From contig NC_072472.1 of assembly GCF_027596085.1 (NCBI RefSeq), positions 11,712,219 to 11,776,218 of the forward strand: DNA of 64,000 nucleotides, written 5' to 3'. A program made the translations under genes and the position numbers. This stretch comes from Anoplopoma fimbria. Lineage: Eukaryota; Chordata; Actinopteri; Perciformes; Anoplopomatidae. Each line of letters starts with the position of its first letter. The first letter of the stretch is position 1. The notes under the pieces were generated by a model. The model made no database searches. It was not told the DNA's origin and saw only the letters and a program-made list of their open reading frames with translations. Shown piece after piece: positions 47,131 to 62,155 of this stretch.

Positions 47131-48855
47131 CTGATATCTAATTCCTAACTCAGTTTTATTCTGATGTGTCTGCAAGACAACTATGCTTTAAAACCAAAGG
47201 CTAATATGTTGTTATCATGTAACTGAGTATATGATATGTTTGTGGAGTCACAGTGGAGGTGCAGGATAATTAACTTTTGAGAGTTAATTTCCCAATCACA
47301 AGCCGACAGAATCCCTCTTAAAAGCTTACCCTTCTGCCAAAAAAAAATCACACCTCTGTATATGTAAATTAAATTAAGGGCATGTGATTATATTTTTAAG
47401 GTATTTCCTTTCATTCATCAAACATTTCCAAATGTTATATAATTATATAATGACTGTACCAGCTCTGCAGTTTAGTGAAAAAAATGTTAGCATTTGTTCA
47501 TTGAACCCAAACTAGCTTGCAACAACTTTTAGTTTTACAGGGAAATGCTAAAATGTCAATTTAAGGGAGTCTCAAAATTGGCCTCTGGAGGTCACAACAG
47601 ACTAAAATTGTTAAACTTAATTGAATCTACAGTGCACAGTACTGTTTGAGTGGGTAAGAGTAAGATGCCAAGTGTGCTTTGTTAATTATTTTAGTGTTGT
47701 TTTTTTGTATTTGTGAGGAGGAGGGAATTCTCTGAAGGCCCTTGCAGTAATTTTTTGTTTGTTCACTAAAATAAAGCCACCAAAGGAACTGGACCAGGTG
47801 TGTGTGTGAAGATGGAGGGTGAATGAGCAGTAGGGAAAGAAGTGGACGGGGGAGGAACTGATGTTTGGAGACGGACAACTTTTATTATTGGGCTCCTTTT
47901 CCTCTTGGGAGCATGCCTCTGAGCTGCTAAGGAAAGTCTGAGTGAAAGTATGTGAGAGTGAGTGCATATGCGCTTGTAGGTGTCCCAGTTACAGCCCTAT
48001 CATTCCCTCATATCGGAGAAAGCCCTCTGGCATATTAACACAGAAAACAGCAATTAGAATAAATGTTGAAACTCAATCATCGGACTGATGTGTGTCATTT
48101 TTTATATCTGAAGTGTTTCTGTTTTCATAAGAACTTCACATAACAACACACACTACATCTGGGGTGAAACTGATGAATCATACTTTCAACTTTGACTTAA
48201 AACAATAGATACTCTTACAAAAATAGTTCCAGGTGCCTTATTTCAGTGTCATTTTTTAAAGTCCATCATCAAGATTTGATGATTTGTATTATATTGCATT
48301 AGATCCTACTGCAAAAGTCACCTGTATCATATTTAAACATTTATGCTTCATTCAGTGTTTTATTTTTGGTACTTTTTAGTAAAATAACTATACAGGCAAT
48401 GTTTTCTAAGCAAATGAAAAGATCAGCTGAAACACGTATTTCTTTAGTGAGCACAATCATCAAGCAACAGAAGGAATTGTTATACAAATTGCGTTTGATA
48501 CTTTTAAAAACACAGTATTTAACTTTAACACTTTGACAAATACTTTTAATATCTGCAAAACAGATACAAACAGTACTATGGAGTATTACCGAAATAAACA
48601 AACACAAGTCAAATATCGAGCGTTAAGCAGTAATGGTCCTTTCTTCAGCCGGTGATTTGTAAACCTTAGTTATGAAATCTGACAGCATCTAGAATCATAT
48701 GAGCTATTCATATCTTTTAAAAAATCTGATTATCAAAAGTGTGGATTAGCAAACCTACTTATTGTCAACTATGTTTGTAAGATCATATGATACTCAAAAC
48801 AAGTTATCTTGTAATGCAGTTGAGAATGTTGTTGTCTTTATTGGTGAAGGCAACA
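47131..48855. other. Intergenic, crystallin to mia
   Basis: AT-rich with no coding exon I can support. Its left part may include flanking regulatory sequence and its right part the mia 3' UTR. Short open frames here have no recognisable content. Confidence 0.6.
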
Positions 48856-51147
<2,292 letters not shown>

Positions 51148-52503
51148 GTCTGTATGTGAGCGCAGTCAATGATCCAACGGCCTTGTTTTATGCTTGGTTA
51201 TGGTCTTGTGGGCTTTAGGTTCTCTTTTGTCTGTTTGCCGTCTCTGAGAATGTGGTAATAGGGATGGCAGTCCCCTTTTTCTACTCTCCCTACCCCCTTA
51301 GCTCACACATGAAGACACAGAGCTCCTTTCAAACTCTTCAAGCAGGTAAACAGGATGGGGGATGAGGAGGAGGAGGGCCAGATTAGACAGACCCATGCTT
51401 GTGTCCTGACCTTCCCCTCTTTTCCATCTCTCACCCTGTGTCACCCCCAGTGTAAAATTGAACTAACAACACATTCCTCAGAGTTAATCTATGTTTTTAT
51501 ACCTTGTTGAACCACTAGATGTCAGAGCATTTTACAGCAGACACACCATTGTCTCCCTTCCAATCTGTCTCCTTCTGTTTGCACTCTTTACCTTTCTTAC
51601 TCAGGAGGCGGAGCCACTGGCTCTATTTACATACTGTATGTTTCCACTGCCAAGGAAACCAGCTCAGCCTCTCTTGTGCAAACACTCCCAAACACAGACA
51701 TACACACACAGACACAAACACACACACACACACACTCGCCAAACAGGAAGACTATACCTGTTTGGTGTGAGTTGGCTGGGAACTGTCAGGTAAGACAGAC
51801 TTATTTTTTGTTCTTATGAGGTTGAGGCATTAATAGAGGTTCTGTTAGTACTCATAATGAAATGTTTGATGTTGAAGTAGGAATGAGGTCATTATTTTAA
51901 TGTATTCATTATTTAAGATAATATGATGGCATAGTTCCATGGTAGCTAGATGTTTTAACAGCTGAGATGTCAGATGGTGACATCAGACTTAAAGAGAGAC
52001 ATGTCAGACTGAGTAGACCGATACTTCATAGGGCAACAATGTTGTGACCAAAATTTAGTTTATATATACTAAATTGAATAGAATGTGTTTAGATATAATA
52101 CTGCAGTGACTTGAAATAACATTATATGGTCGCAGCCTGTTTTAAAGACTTATTTTTTGCAGGAAAACATAAACGACACAACATCAAGACTTTAAAGACT
52201 AAGCCTTGGTTATTTTAGAAACTGTTCTATGAGCATTCAAGACTTTATTGTATTTGTAGGAAAGCGGAGCACAATACCTCTGGAATTTAGGGAGGGGAGC
52301 AGAAGAAAGATAATAGTGTAGCTGCTATTTCGGTCAAAGTAACAAAAGCACCTGTCAGACAAAAGACCTTCTTAAAGGCCATGTGAGATTATATTTCTAG
52401 ATAACAACTAGTCTTACACTCACACAAGTCATCATACATTTTACAGTCAATAACATCTGTTTATAGTGGTTCTCTGTGCTATTGATGGACTTTTTTGCCC
52501 ACA
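51148..52503. other. Divergent mia / bicdl2 promoter region
   Basis: Head-to-head spacer between mia (leftwards) and bicdl2 (rightwards). A likely 5' non-coding bicdl2 exon ends at a donor at 51789/51790 (gtcag|gtaag), and an acceptor at 52503 (tgcccacag) opens the exon that holds the start codon. No other coding content seen. Confidence 0.5.
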
Positions 52504-52700
52504 GAGTTCTCTTGGAAGAAGAGAAGAAAGGATTTCAATGATATCAACTTAAGAACTATTGGCACCACAGTGAAGTCCAAGTTTGGCAGAGACATAACTG
52601 GATTACAAAAGTGAAAATTAAAACCCTGCAACCCACTCCGGACCAGATCCGGAGTGATGATGTTTTTTGACTGACTTCTACAAGCCTGCAGCGATCAACA

Positions 52701-55700
52701 ATGTTCACCCCCAGTAAAAACAGTCTCCCATCCCCCAGCCTGGAGGACTCCTTCTTCCCTCTCTCCTCATCCTCTTCAGTCTCACTCTCCTTTGCTCTCC
52801 CCTTATCCACATCCTCTCCTGGCAGCAGTGACAGCGGAGGAGGGATCGAGACGGATCTGATTCTAGCTGCAGAGCTGGGACAGGCTTTACTGGAGAAGAA
52901 TGAGGAGCTGGCAGCCTCTCTGGAGCAAAGAGAGAGGGAGCAGGAGGTAAAGATAAAGCTACTGTAAAAAGTGTTTCTTGTGACTATGCAAACTTTCTAA
53001 CACTTGTAAAAAATATAGTGAGATGGAAAAAATAGGAGCACTAGAATTTACCATGAATAAGCACATCAGCCAATCAGTCATTATACATGTGGAAAGACGT
53101 CTGTAACTAACACTGATCAAGATTAAATTAATTCCACCTTAGATAATACAAATTATAGTTCTCCCACAATCAACCAATGCTAATAACAAAAGTGTAGGAC
53201 ATCAAACCCATTTCGAAAAACAAATATAAAAAAAACACAAGATATATTCCACAAGTGACAAAAATATATAAAGAAAAAAGAATGGCAAGGATGTGAAGAA
53301 AAAAAAAAAAGATTTACTACTGATGTCCGATTGTTACACTCCCACACTTTTTTTGCTGCATATCAAAAAGACACAGAATAACATAAATAATGAGAATAAC
53401 ACAGAAAGTAGATCATGAATGGATAAATGCCTTTACATGTTATAATCATTAGTTGTTAAAGTATGTAAGTATTTTTCCTGTAATTTCCTTAAATTAATTA
53501 TTGACACTGCATGTATGAATCTGTCCCTGATACACCTGTAGTGTAAAAATGAGAACTCATTTTTACAATTTGAGACAGAAGGAAAAGCTCAGGTGTTAAT
53601 AATAAAAATAATAATGTCTGAATTCCATTTAGCTGCTTCGGTTTCAGGGTACTGGCATTAAAACTTGGACACTTGAATAGAGCAGAGCCATCGTTAATGA
53701 TATAAGTAACATCTTTGCTTTGCCTACTATGACAAGTGAAATTGTCTGATGTGTTAAGGCCTATTCTGTTTTTCTAAAACCAGCGTCACTGAATCTAATC
53801 TTGTCTTCTACTAACGCTTTTGCTAAGGACACATTTGTTGCAATTATACTTCACATTCAAAGTAACAAGAATACAGACATATTATCCATGTATTGCAAAA
53901 TATGATGCTTCCATGTCTCCTTGAAGCCAGTTAATGTTGTTTCTAATGTCTCAGGCTTTACAGCAGGAGAAGCATGTTCTGCACAGGAAGCTGGAGATGA
54001 ATGAACTTGACTCCGGGCAGAGAGAGGCAGAGCTGATGACAGATTTAGCAGCATTGAGGGCTGAGCTGGAGCGACATCACAGCCATGGGCGGGACCGGCG
54101 GAGAGATGAGAGCGAACAGCTGACTCAATTATCCAACCATAACCAACGCTTGGTGGAGCAGCTAGCAGAGGTTGGTTTATACTACTAGTGAAAAGGCAGC
54201 CTGAACCCTGCCTTAATTTGCTGCTCACCCACAAAGAAAAAACAGTGTGTTCATGCTGTTAGAATAAACATAATCATCAAGTGTATGTGTGTGGGAATTG
54301 CTTGCATATGTGTGGTGTCACGTCACAGTCATGCAGACATAAAAATGCAGAGTAGCAGGTTTATGGAGGCCCATCTTTGTCACTCATTGAACAACAGCAT
54401 TTCTCAACTTTTCCACCCACTTAGGCTGTAACACTGGAACACTCCTTGAGGATTGAGCTTCGTTCGCTGAGAGAAGAGATGGATGAATCATCTTTCAGCA
54501 GAAATATCAACTCTTCACAATTGGGAAACATTCAAGCAGAGGTATACCAGTCACTTTTTAATGACAAGCAAATCAGTGCCAAAGTAAGTGGCTCGGTTTA
54601 AGTGTGACAGTTGTGAACATTATTACTTTTATTATTATTATTATTATGCTATCTTGAATGCTGCAGGAGAGCATTCATACACAAAATGCATTACATTTAA
54701 AATGTGGCCAAATAGTGTGAAATTAAAATGTGAAAGTTAGGAGAGGTGGTTTTAAGTCTTGTATCCAAGTCAGGTTTCAAGTCCTGTTAAAGCCCAGTTG
54801 CTTCATGGCAAGTCCAAGTCCTGTCTGTATGCTGACAATTAAATGATAAGGCATCTGAATATTAAAATCTTAAAACTGTGTTTTTAGATAAATGAAACCA
54901 AGACCTTTCAAATAATTATGCCAAATAATCAAATATATATGGCCTGCATCTAGAGGTCTTAAATTTGATTGTTTTGGTATTTTACAAAATCAAAACTTGA
55001 GACTCAAAAGTTTTTGTTTTGAATTCTCTAGCTAGGTCAAGTGTTTAGGGAGTCAAGTCTCACGGTCAAGTGTTTAGGGAGTCTCAAGTCTACCACTCTG
55101 TTGCTAATACCATATGGAGATATCAGCAAAATATGAATTAACCCATAAAGATTTAACAGACGTTGGGGCCTATGTATCCATACCTCAAAGCAGCAAAATC
55201 CTTTTTGATTACCGCTTAGTGTTACCTCTGTCATTGCATCATTTATTCAGTACTTTCTCTTTTTCTCTTTACAGAACAGAGTGTTGCTGGAGCGGCTGTC
55301 GTACATGGAGGCACAAATAAAAGCTTCACAGGAGGACAGTGACAGACTCCGCATGGAGAGAGACAGACTGAGAGACAGACTGTCAGAGACACAAACGAAG
55401 CTGAGAGAGAAAGAAGCAGAGGTGAGGATCAATAGCTGACTGGTGTTAAAGATGAACTGCAGCGTTGAAAGAATCGTGCTCAGCCAAAGATAATTGATTC
55501 ATCACTTATCACTCAAGTTATTTATCTGTGTGTGTGTGTGTGTCTGTACTGTAGATAGAGCAGGAGCAGGGAGTGATGTTTGAGTTGCGTACTGTGAATC
55601 GCTCCCTACAGCAAAAAGCTCTGAACCTGGGAGAAGAAAGCATTCTGGACAGTACACAAACACAACCTTTATCTCTCTATAGTGAAATTCAGCAATCACA

Positions 55701-55716
55701 GGTACACACACACGCA

Positions 55717-55805
<89 letters not shown>

Positions 55806-57033
55806 GAGATACTGAGTAACTGCACTGACGTCGTTCGTTTGATAGTTTGAGACCGATACCAACCGGTCTCCAAATACCCAACCTCTTTGAACCAAAATGT
55901 GCATCTTAAGCACAAACACCAAGTATTAAGGTTCTGATCTTACTGATTTTTCTGTTGTGTTATGTTGTCTCTTTTTCTAACCAGGTAAAAGAGGCTCTTC
56001 TAGCTCACTCCACAGTCCTGCAAACAAGAGATGAAGAGATACAAGCGCTCACAGAGGAGGTTTGTTGAACTGTATACACAACACATACACTTTTCAAAAA
56101 CACAATTTAACGTGGTGATTGACCTAACAGGAGGAAATGCATAAACTTTTGAAATGAAAAATATTTGCATAATCAGTCTTCATTTTAAGAATTTAAACTA
56201 GTTTATTTACTTTTGTGGACGAATCCCACACAAATTATACCTCAATCAGATCAAAAGATCTTTTAAGACAACCCAGTCAGTTGTTGTGGGCTGCCTAGGT
56301 CAGGAAGAGGGCTTAAAAAGGTAGGTGCTAAAACAGTGTGAAGTGAGCAGAATGAGGAAAAGTAATGTCTCCTTTAAATTCTATAAAGATAGAGATGATG
56401 GAAATCTGAGTATTTTAAAATAAAAATATTGTAATTATGATATTTACAATATGTATGTCATTTAATTTCACACTTTGCAGCTGCAATCTCAAAAAGAAGA
56501 GCTGGAGTCTTTGAGGCAGGAAATCAAGCCATTCAGGAGCAGTCCTGAAAAGCCAAACTACAGGTAATGTTATACAACAACAACAGCATCATTCTCATTT
56601 AATTTGAGCCCACAGCGATATATGTTTTCATAATCATCATATCAATGTGCAGTTGCTTAGAGACCGAATTGGCCACTGTGCGTCAGGAGAGAGAATCACT
56701 TACGCAGCAGCTTCTCAACACTATCAAACACAAAGTGGCGCTATCGCAAGAGCTGGAAGTCTGGCAGGTAAGTCTGAGTGTAGGGATGGAAAATTCTAAA
56801 TTATGTCTTTGCTTACAAGTTTACAAGTCGAATATTGTTTTCCCATCATCCTGTTGCAGGAGGACATGCGGTTAGTGATCAATCAACAGGTGCAGGAAAG
56901 GGAGGAGGAGAGACAGAGGGAAAAAGACAGAGAAAGACAAACAAACAAGGCAGTGGGACTCCAAAGAAGCAAGTCTTTGAGACTGAAGGGAGAAGGAGGG
57001 AAAGGATTCTTCTCCTTTTTCAAAGACAAATGA
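52701..57033 (+). CDS. bicdl2: BICD family-like cargo adaptor 2
   Basis: Coiled-coil adaptor that links dynein-dynactin to vesicle cargo. Nine coding exons: 52701-52946, 53955-54170, 54425-54541, 55275-55421, 55555-55701, 55985-56059, 56481-56563, 56653-56767, 56860-57033 (439 aa). The CC1-box dynein light-intermediate-chain site is AAELGQALLEKNEEL at residues 56-70. Long heptad stretches follow. The C-terminal RQERESLTQQLL, KVALSQELEVWQEDM and a basic LKGEGGKGFFSFFKDK tail match BICDL2 rather than BICDL1. The N-terminal 50 residues are Ser/Pro-rich. All introns but one fall in phase 0, so several exons can be skipped in frame. Confidence 0.88.
55527..55542. repeat. (TG)8 before bicdl2 exon 5
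   Basis: Lies 12 bp upstream of the exon 5 acceptor. Confidence 0.9.
55705..55804. repeat. (CA)n microsatellite at bicdl2 exon 5 donor
   Basis: About 100 bp, interrupted by CG units at its start; begins 3 nt into intron 5. Confidence 0.98.
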
Positions 57034-59024
57034 CAGAGAAGTGGCAGCTGCCTTTATCTTTGTCACTGGGAGCGTCTGCAGCAAGATAATGTACACTGTA
57101 ATGTGTTATCACCAAGTGAAATGTTTACAGACCTCATATTTTAATATATTTGTATTTATGTATGTACAGTATATTAGTCATTTTAGAATCAAGGATTTTA
57201 TATTAAAATTCTATGGACCAATGAGTCTATTATTTTATAATGTGTTGGTTGTTTGTCACCACAGCATCTTAAAGCTGCATTTTTAGTTTTCTTGGTCTCT
57301 CTGACTGTGAGTTCAGACAGAACACGAGGACAAAGAGGTGGTGCATTCACTTGCATACAAAGTTAATGGAAAGACATGATTAGACATGAAAATAACAGTT
57401 TCTGGTGTTCTGGGGTCAGTCAGAGGCTAAGCTGAAATCAAACAATCAGGAAAACTCTCACAGACAATGTTGGTGCGTCCTTTGCTAGCTAGCTTACAGC
57501 TAATGTCTGTACAGTACATTGGCTCCAGTAGAAACACACAAACGATCCAGTGGTCAAAGGGAAAAAATGTCCTTAGCTTTCTGAAGACAAAACAAACATA
57601 TTGGGGCCTTATAAAGTTGTTATGGGAATATTATTACAGATATTTAAAGATCCAGCGGACATGAAGCAACATTAACATTCATTTGGAGTCACTGAATTTA
57701 TTAGGTGTCTAATCATCATTCTACTTTTAGATTTGTATTGGTCTCTGACAATTGCTGAGAAAAGAATCTGGCTCTTTCTTTCGCTAAATGCTAAACTATT
57801 TACGTACAACCCAAACAATGAGGTAACGGAGGCTAGAAAGCAGCTTAGTGCTGAGAGTACGTTCAGAATTAGGTAGTACGTTTCTGTTGGTTTGCCACTA
57901 GAAGTGACCACCTTCATAATATTTACCACTGGTTTATACTAAAATATTGATTCATGGAGCTTTACAACACAAGTTTGCTTAATCTACAGAGCTGCAAAGT
58001 ATTTCATATTAACACGGAAGAAGAAATAACACATACTATGAAAGAAATAACATCTTTAATAAATTAAGTCTAAAAAGACAGTCCCTCTTCCCCTCTCTCA
58101 CTTGTCTCTATGTTTACATTACATAATGTATAAATAATATTTATGCAACATTTCATAAGTTAAACAGGACTGGAAATATCCAGAAGCAGCTTGAGTAGTG
58201 CAGGTTGCATACAGATCCGTGTTTCTACATGCCTTCATCTATATACATACAGTACAGTCCTGTACAGTATTACACGCCTCCGCTGGAGGTTACAATATGG
58301 AACAGCACCTTTTCTCTTACGGTCAACAGGCTGTTAGTTTACGTGTGGTGTCTCACACTTTTATATGCTGGCAAAAACAAGATGTGCAAACAATAACTTA
58401 CTCCTACACACAGTTTTTGGGATCACTCTGGCATTTGAGCAGGATTTTACCTATTTTACATTTCTGCCGACCACTTCCTCTTTATTTATCCTCTAGGCAT
58501 AAAAACAAAACAGAAAGCCAATATGGAAAATAGGGCAAACAATAATGTGAATTTGGTCATTGGTATTGCCTTCTAAATAGGTTTCCTGTTTCTTCGAGTT
58601 GATTTCTTTCTTTAGAGAATGGTCAGCAGAAAGGTCAGGTATACAAGAATTATAGTTAAATAGGGTAAAACATGAGAAAGACAATTATTTTTCAATATAA
58701 TCTATATTCATTACATTTCTTTAAGACTACTTACAGTATAAAACCTTTAGTTATTTTCAGTTTACAGGACGCCACTGATCCCTTTCTGTGTCCGTTGTCT
58801 AGGTTGGTTTCAGGAGAACAGAAACACATCTGTTTAGTCCAATCAGACAACATCACCTCCATTTTGAGTCCCAATTTTCAGCTTCAACATCCAAACAATC
58901 CACGATACTCAGGTGGTTCAAGTGGTTTACCCAGAAGGATAGGGCTATTATGATGCCTCTGAAACAGGTCTCTGGATGGATGTCTTGACAGCGAGCTGTC
59001 ACTCCAGCAGACGTTAGGGGACGA
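57034..59024. other. 3' flanks of bicdl2 and tomm40l (tail-to-tail)
   Basis: The two genes converge here. The sequence is AT-rich with no exon I can support; it should hold both 3' UTRs. Confidence 0.55.
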
Positions 59025-60985
59025 TTATCCCACGTTGATTCCTAGGCCGACTTGCAGTTTGTCACCTCTGTGATTTACAAAGGCACCCATAATCAGGGTG
59101 GCAGGGAGCGGGGTCAGGCGCTTCTCCAACACGCCTCCTATTATGCACCGACTGTTAATCATACCTGGATACACACACACAAAAAAAAGGTCTCCTATAC
59201 TGTATGCTGTCTTGATAGTTTTCATAAAGATGAAATGTCATCAACATGACATTTGACTCAAAGTTGTAGAAAGAAATGTACCTCTAAAGACCATGTTGGC
59301 CTCTGGGAGCTCCATCTGGTACCCAAATGAAGTTGTGGTCTCCTGTGTCCTGGTACTGGCCTCAAACTCCACCCCGACTTGGATCTGGAAAGCAAAAAAG
59401 ACGCATATGCACATTTGTAATATGCAAGTGAAGGCTGTGTTCATACAGTATGGTGGTATTTGCTGTACCTGTTTGTTGGCTCTATGATAGTAGCTAGCAT
59501 GGGCACCTCCTTTCCCAGCATTCAGCGTCGCCACCCAGTTGGGTCCTGTATGGAGAGCCAGAAAAAGAAAAGTCAAAATACTGCCGCTAAATCGAGCAAA
59601 ACATATCAGGAAAGCTCAATTAAATCAGGTGTTTGAAGAAGATTCATAATGAAACACAAAACTCTCACTTGAGTACTGTCCAGCCAGAGTAAGAATCCCT
59701 CCTTCCTCTGCTCGGCCCCGATGGTAAACCAGCTCCCCTCCTAAAACCAGCCCAGAAGACACACTCTGAAGGAAGTGTGCCACAAGGATAACTGTCCAAG
59801 AGAAACCAACACAAATACATAATAGATTAGAACAACAAAAAATATCATGATTATGTACTTAGTTGCTAAATTGACAGTTGTATTCACTTGAAAAAAAAGA
59901 ACATTTGACTGAAAAAAAATTATTTATTTTCTAATATCAGATGATACTCTCATCATTCCACCTGCCATTTCTCACCTGACTCTCTGAGGATATCAGGATT
60001 GGCTACTGTCACAGCGGCAGTGAAGTCGCTCCCTCTGTACTCAGTTTCAAACTGCCACGTTACAAACTGGGACTGCTGGGTCTAAAACACAATCAATGAT
60101 TCAAATATTCAGTTGTTTGCAGCCAACAGAACTTAGTGTAAAGAGAAGTGACAGTGTGTGAACATGAGATGGGTTAGATGGCCAGACGTTAGAATCTCAC
60201 CTGAAACACTGTCCTGGCTCGTACTCGCTCAGTGAGATGCAGCAGAGCGTGAGCGTTCAGACTGCCTGAAGAGTCCATTTCACCGATCAATGCTGGGGCA
60301 TCCTAAAAAATGTGAGGCAAAATGAATGTGAACTTCTCAACTAAAAAAGGCGGCAGCTTCATCTGTTTTCAAAACATCTCATACAGCGAAAGCATATTAA
60401 TGAAAGTAGTGGTATCATAATTATGCTTGACCTTGTCCTTGCTGTAATCATCAGACTGCAGGTGCTCTACGTGGAAACGATAGTACGAAGAACTAACAGC
60501 ACTGAGGTGGAGAGTATGACTGGCCTGGAAGAAAACACAATCATCGTGTTATAACATTAAAAAGATTTACACCATTATTATTTTTTATTTACTTTCAAAT
60601 AAATTGTTTTAATGTAAAGTCACCTTGAAAAAGCTGCTCAGAGTTTTATTTAGGATCATCTTGACTCCCTCAATCTGTTGAGGAAAAACATCTGGGGAGA
60701 CAAGTAGAAAAACAGCCAGATCACTATCATTACTACTTCACAAATGTTCTCTATGTAATCTCCTTCTGTGTGGCCGTCCCCGTATTTTTGGCCAGACATA
60801 CCTTTGCAGCTCCTGTGGAGAGAGTGAAAGCTGCCTGGGTTTGGTAGGCGGCCATCTCTCCTCTCCCAGCGTGGCGGGCTGTCCCAGTGAGCAGGATGTG
60901 CGTTCCAGTGAGAAGGAGGGGGGTCCGTGGAGAAAGGCCAGTTCGGATGGCCCGGACTGGAAGACAAAGCCAGAACACTGCCCAT
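59025..60985 (-). CDS. tomm40l: Mitochondrial import receptor subunit TOM40-like
   Basis: Beta-barrel pore of the TOM complex in the mitochondrial outer membrane (Porin_3/Tom40 family), the TOMM40L paralogue. Nine exons: 60985-60802, 60691-60624, 60524-60432, 60302-60201, 60081-59976, 59791-59669, 59545-59469, 59384-59282, 59164-59025 (331 aa). Key stretches: [118 protein letters not shown] and [12 protein letters not shown] favour TOMM40L over TOMM40. Residues 8-45 are a Pro/Ser-rich leader. An acceptor at 61002 (cttgtag) shows an intron in the 5' UTR. Confidence 0.93.
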
Positions 60986-62155
60986 GTGGGCGCAACACTT
61001 CCTACAAGATGCAACGAGAAGAAAGAGAGATTAACAATAATGCCATGACCCATTCCCACCTGCAATTTAAAGCCAGAATATGCCCCCTTATGAAGAGAAC
61101 AGAGTTAGACCATTAACCATGCCCTGAAGTACACTTTTCCTTGACAAATGGAGCATATAAATATAAATGTGTTACTGTTCAAACACACTCAGAAAAAGTT
61201 ACAGAACAAGTTAACGACATCAAGGTTTTCTAAGCTGACACAATTTAGACATTCAAACTAAAAATGTTCAAATGTTAGATTCTTGTTCTTTAAATTGGTT
61301 TGTATTGGATTTAAATATGAGTTGCAACAACGATTTATCATGGACGGCTGTCTGTTGTTTTCATGTGCAGGTGCAGCAATTCACGTTAGCTAGCATGACC
61401 TTAGCTTTGGCCAATACACAGATAAGTGTGCGCTCCTTGTTTCACTACATACCTCCGCTGTTATCAAGAGACGTTAAAACCCGGAGCGGAACTGAGAATC
61501 GCACATTAGATTAAAAAAAAAAACTGTCAGGTAGAATTCCCCATTGATAAACTACTAGAAAGCTACGAGGAGACAATTGATGCTCGGGTCTACTGATGCT
61601 GCGAATAGCGCCCTCCTCCAGATGTGATGAGCCACCCTGCAAATAACTCCGTCTGGAAACACGATGGGAATAATGTAGTCTGGGGAAATTACGCTTTTAA
61701 ATTCATGCATAAAATAGGAAACTCAATGGTGACATTATAAAAATAACATCTGTATATTTTCAACCCCGTTGAAATATGTATATGTGCTTGTTGAGGGGCT
61801 TTGAGGCATTCGGGGAAGCAATCCACCATTCCGGAAGTTGTGTTTCTTGTCGGACTGTTATATCTGCGACACAGCGGTCAACGCAGGCTGCTACAGGTGA
61901 GAAACTATTATTGGGTTTCTGGATGCACTGCAGCGGGGATAGTAGGAGAACTCTGTAGTACAGTCAATATCACTTCTGATGTTTAGCCGAGCCCGTCTTA
62001 GACACAAAATACGGATTTTACTTACTAAAATATGCAATTACTACGATATATTAGGCTCATTGTCGCTTTTATGCGCGTCTCTCCCGTCCGATTTTTGGTG
62101 CAACCTCCAGGTTAATTGAGTTTTTGTGTGTTTCTTTCCATTTTCCAGAATAAAA
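60986..62155. other. Divergent tomm40l / fdxacb1 promoter region
   Basis: Head-to-head spacer. A likely 5' non-coding fdxacb1 exon ends at a donor at 61900/61901 (ctacag|gtgag) and rejoins at the acceptor before 62149 (ttccag). A tomm40l 5' UTR exon should lie near 61,400-61,500 but I cannot fix it. Confidence 0.5.
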
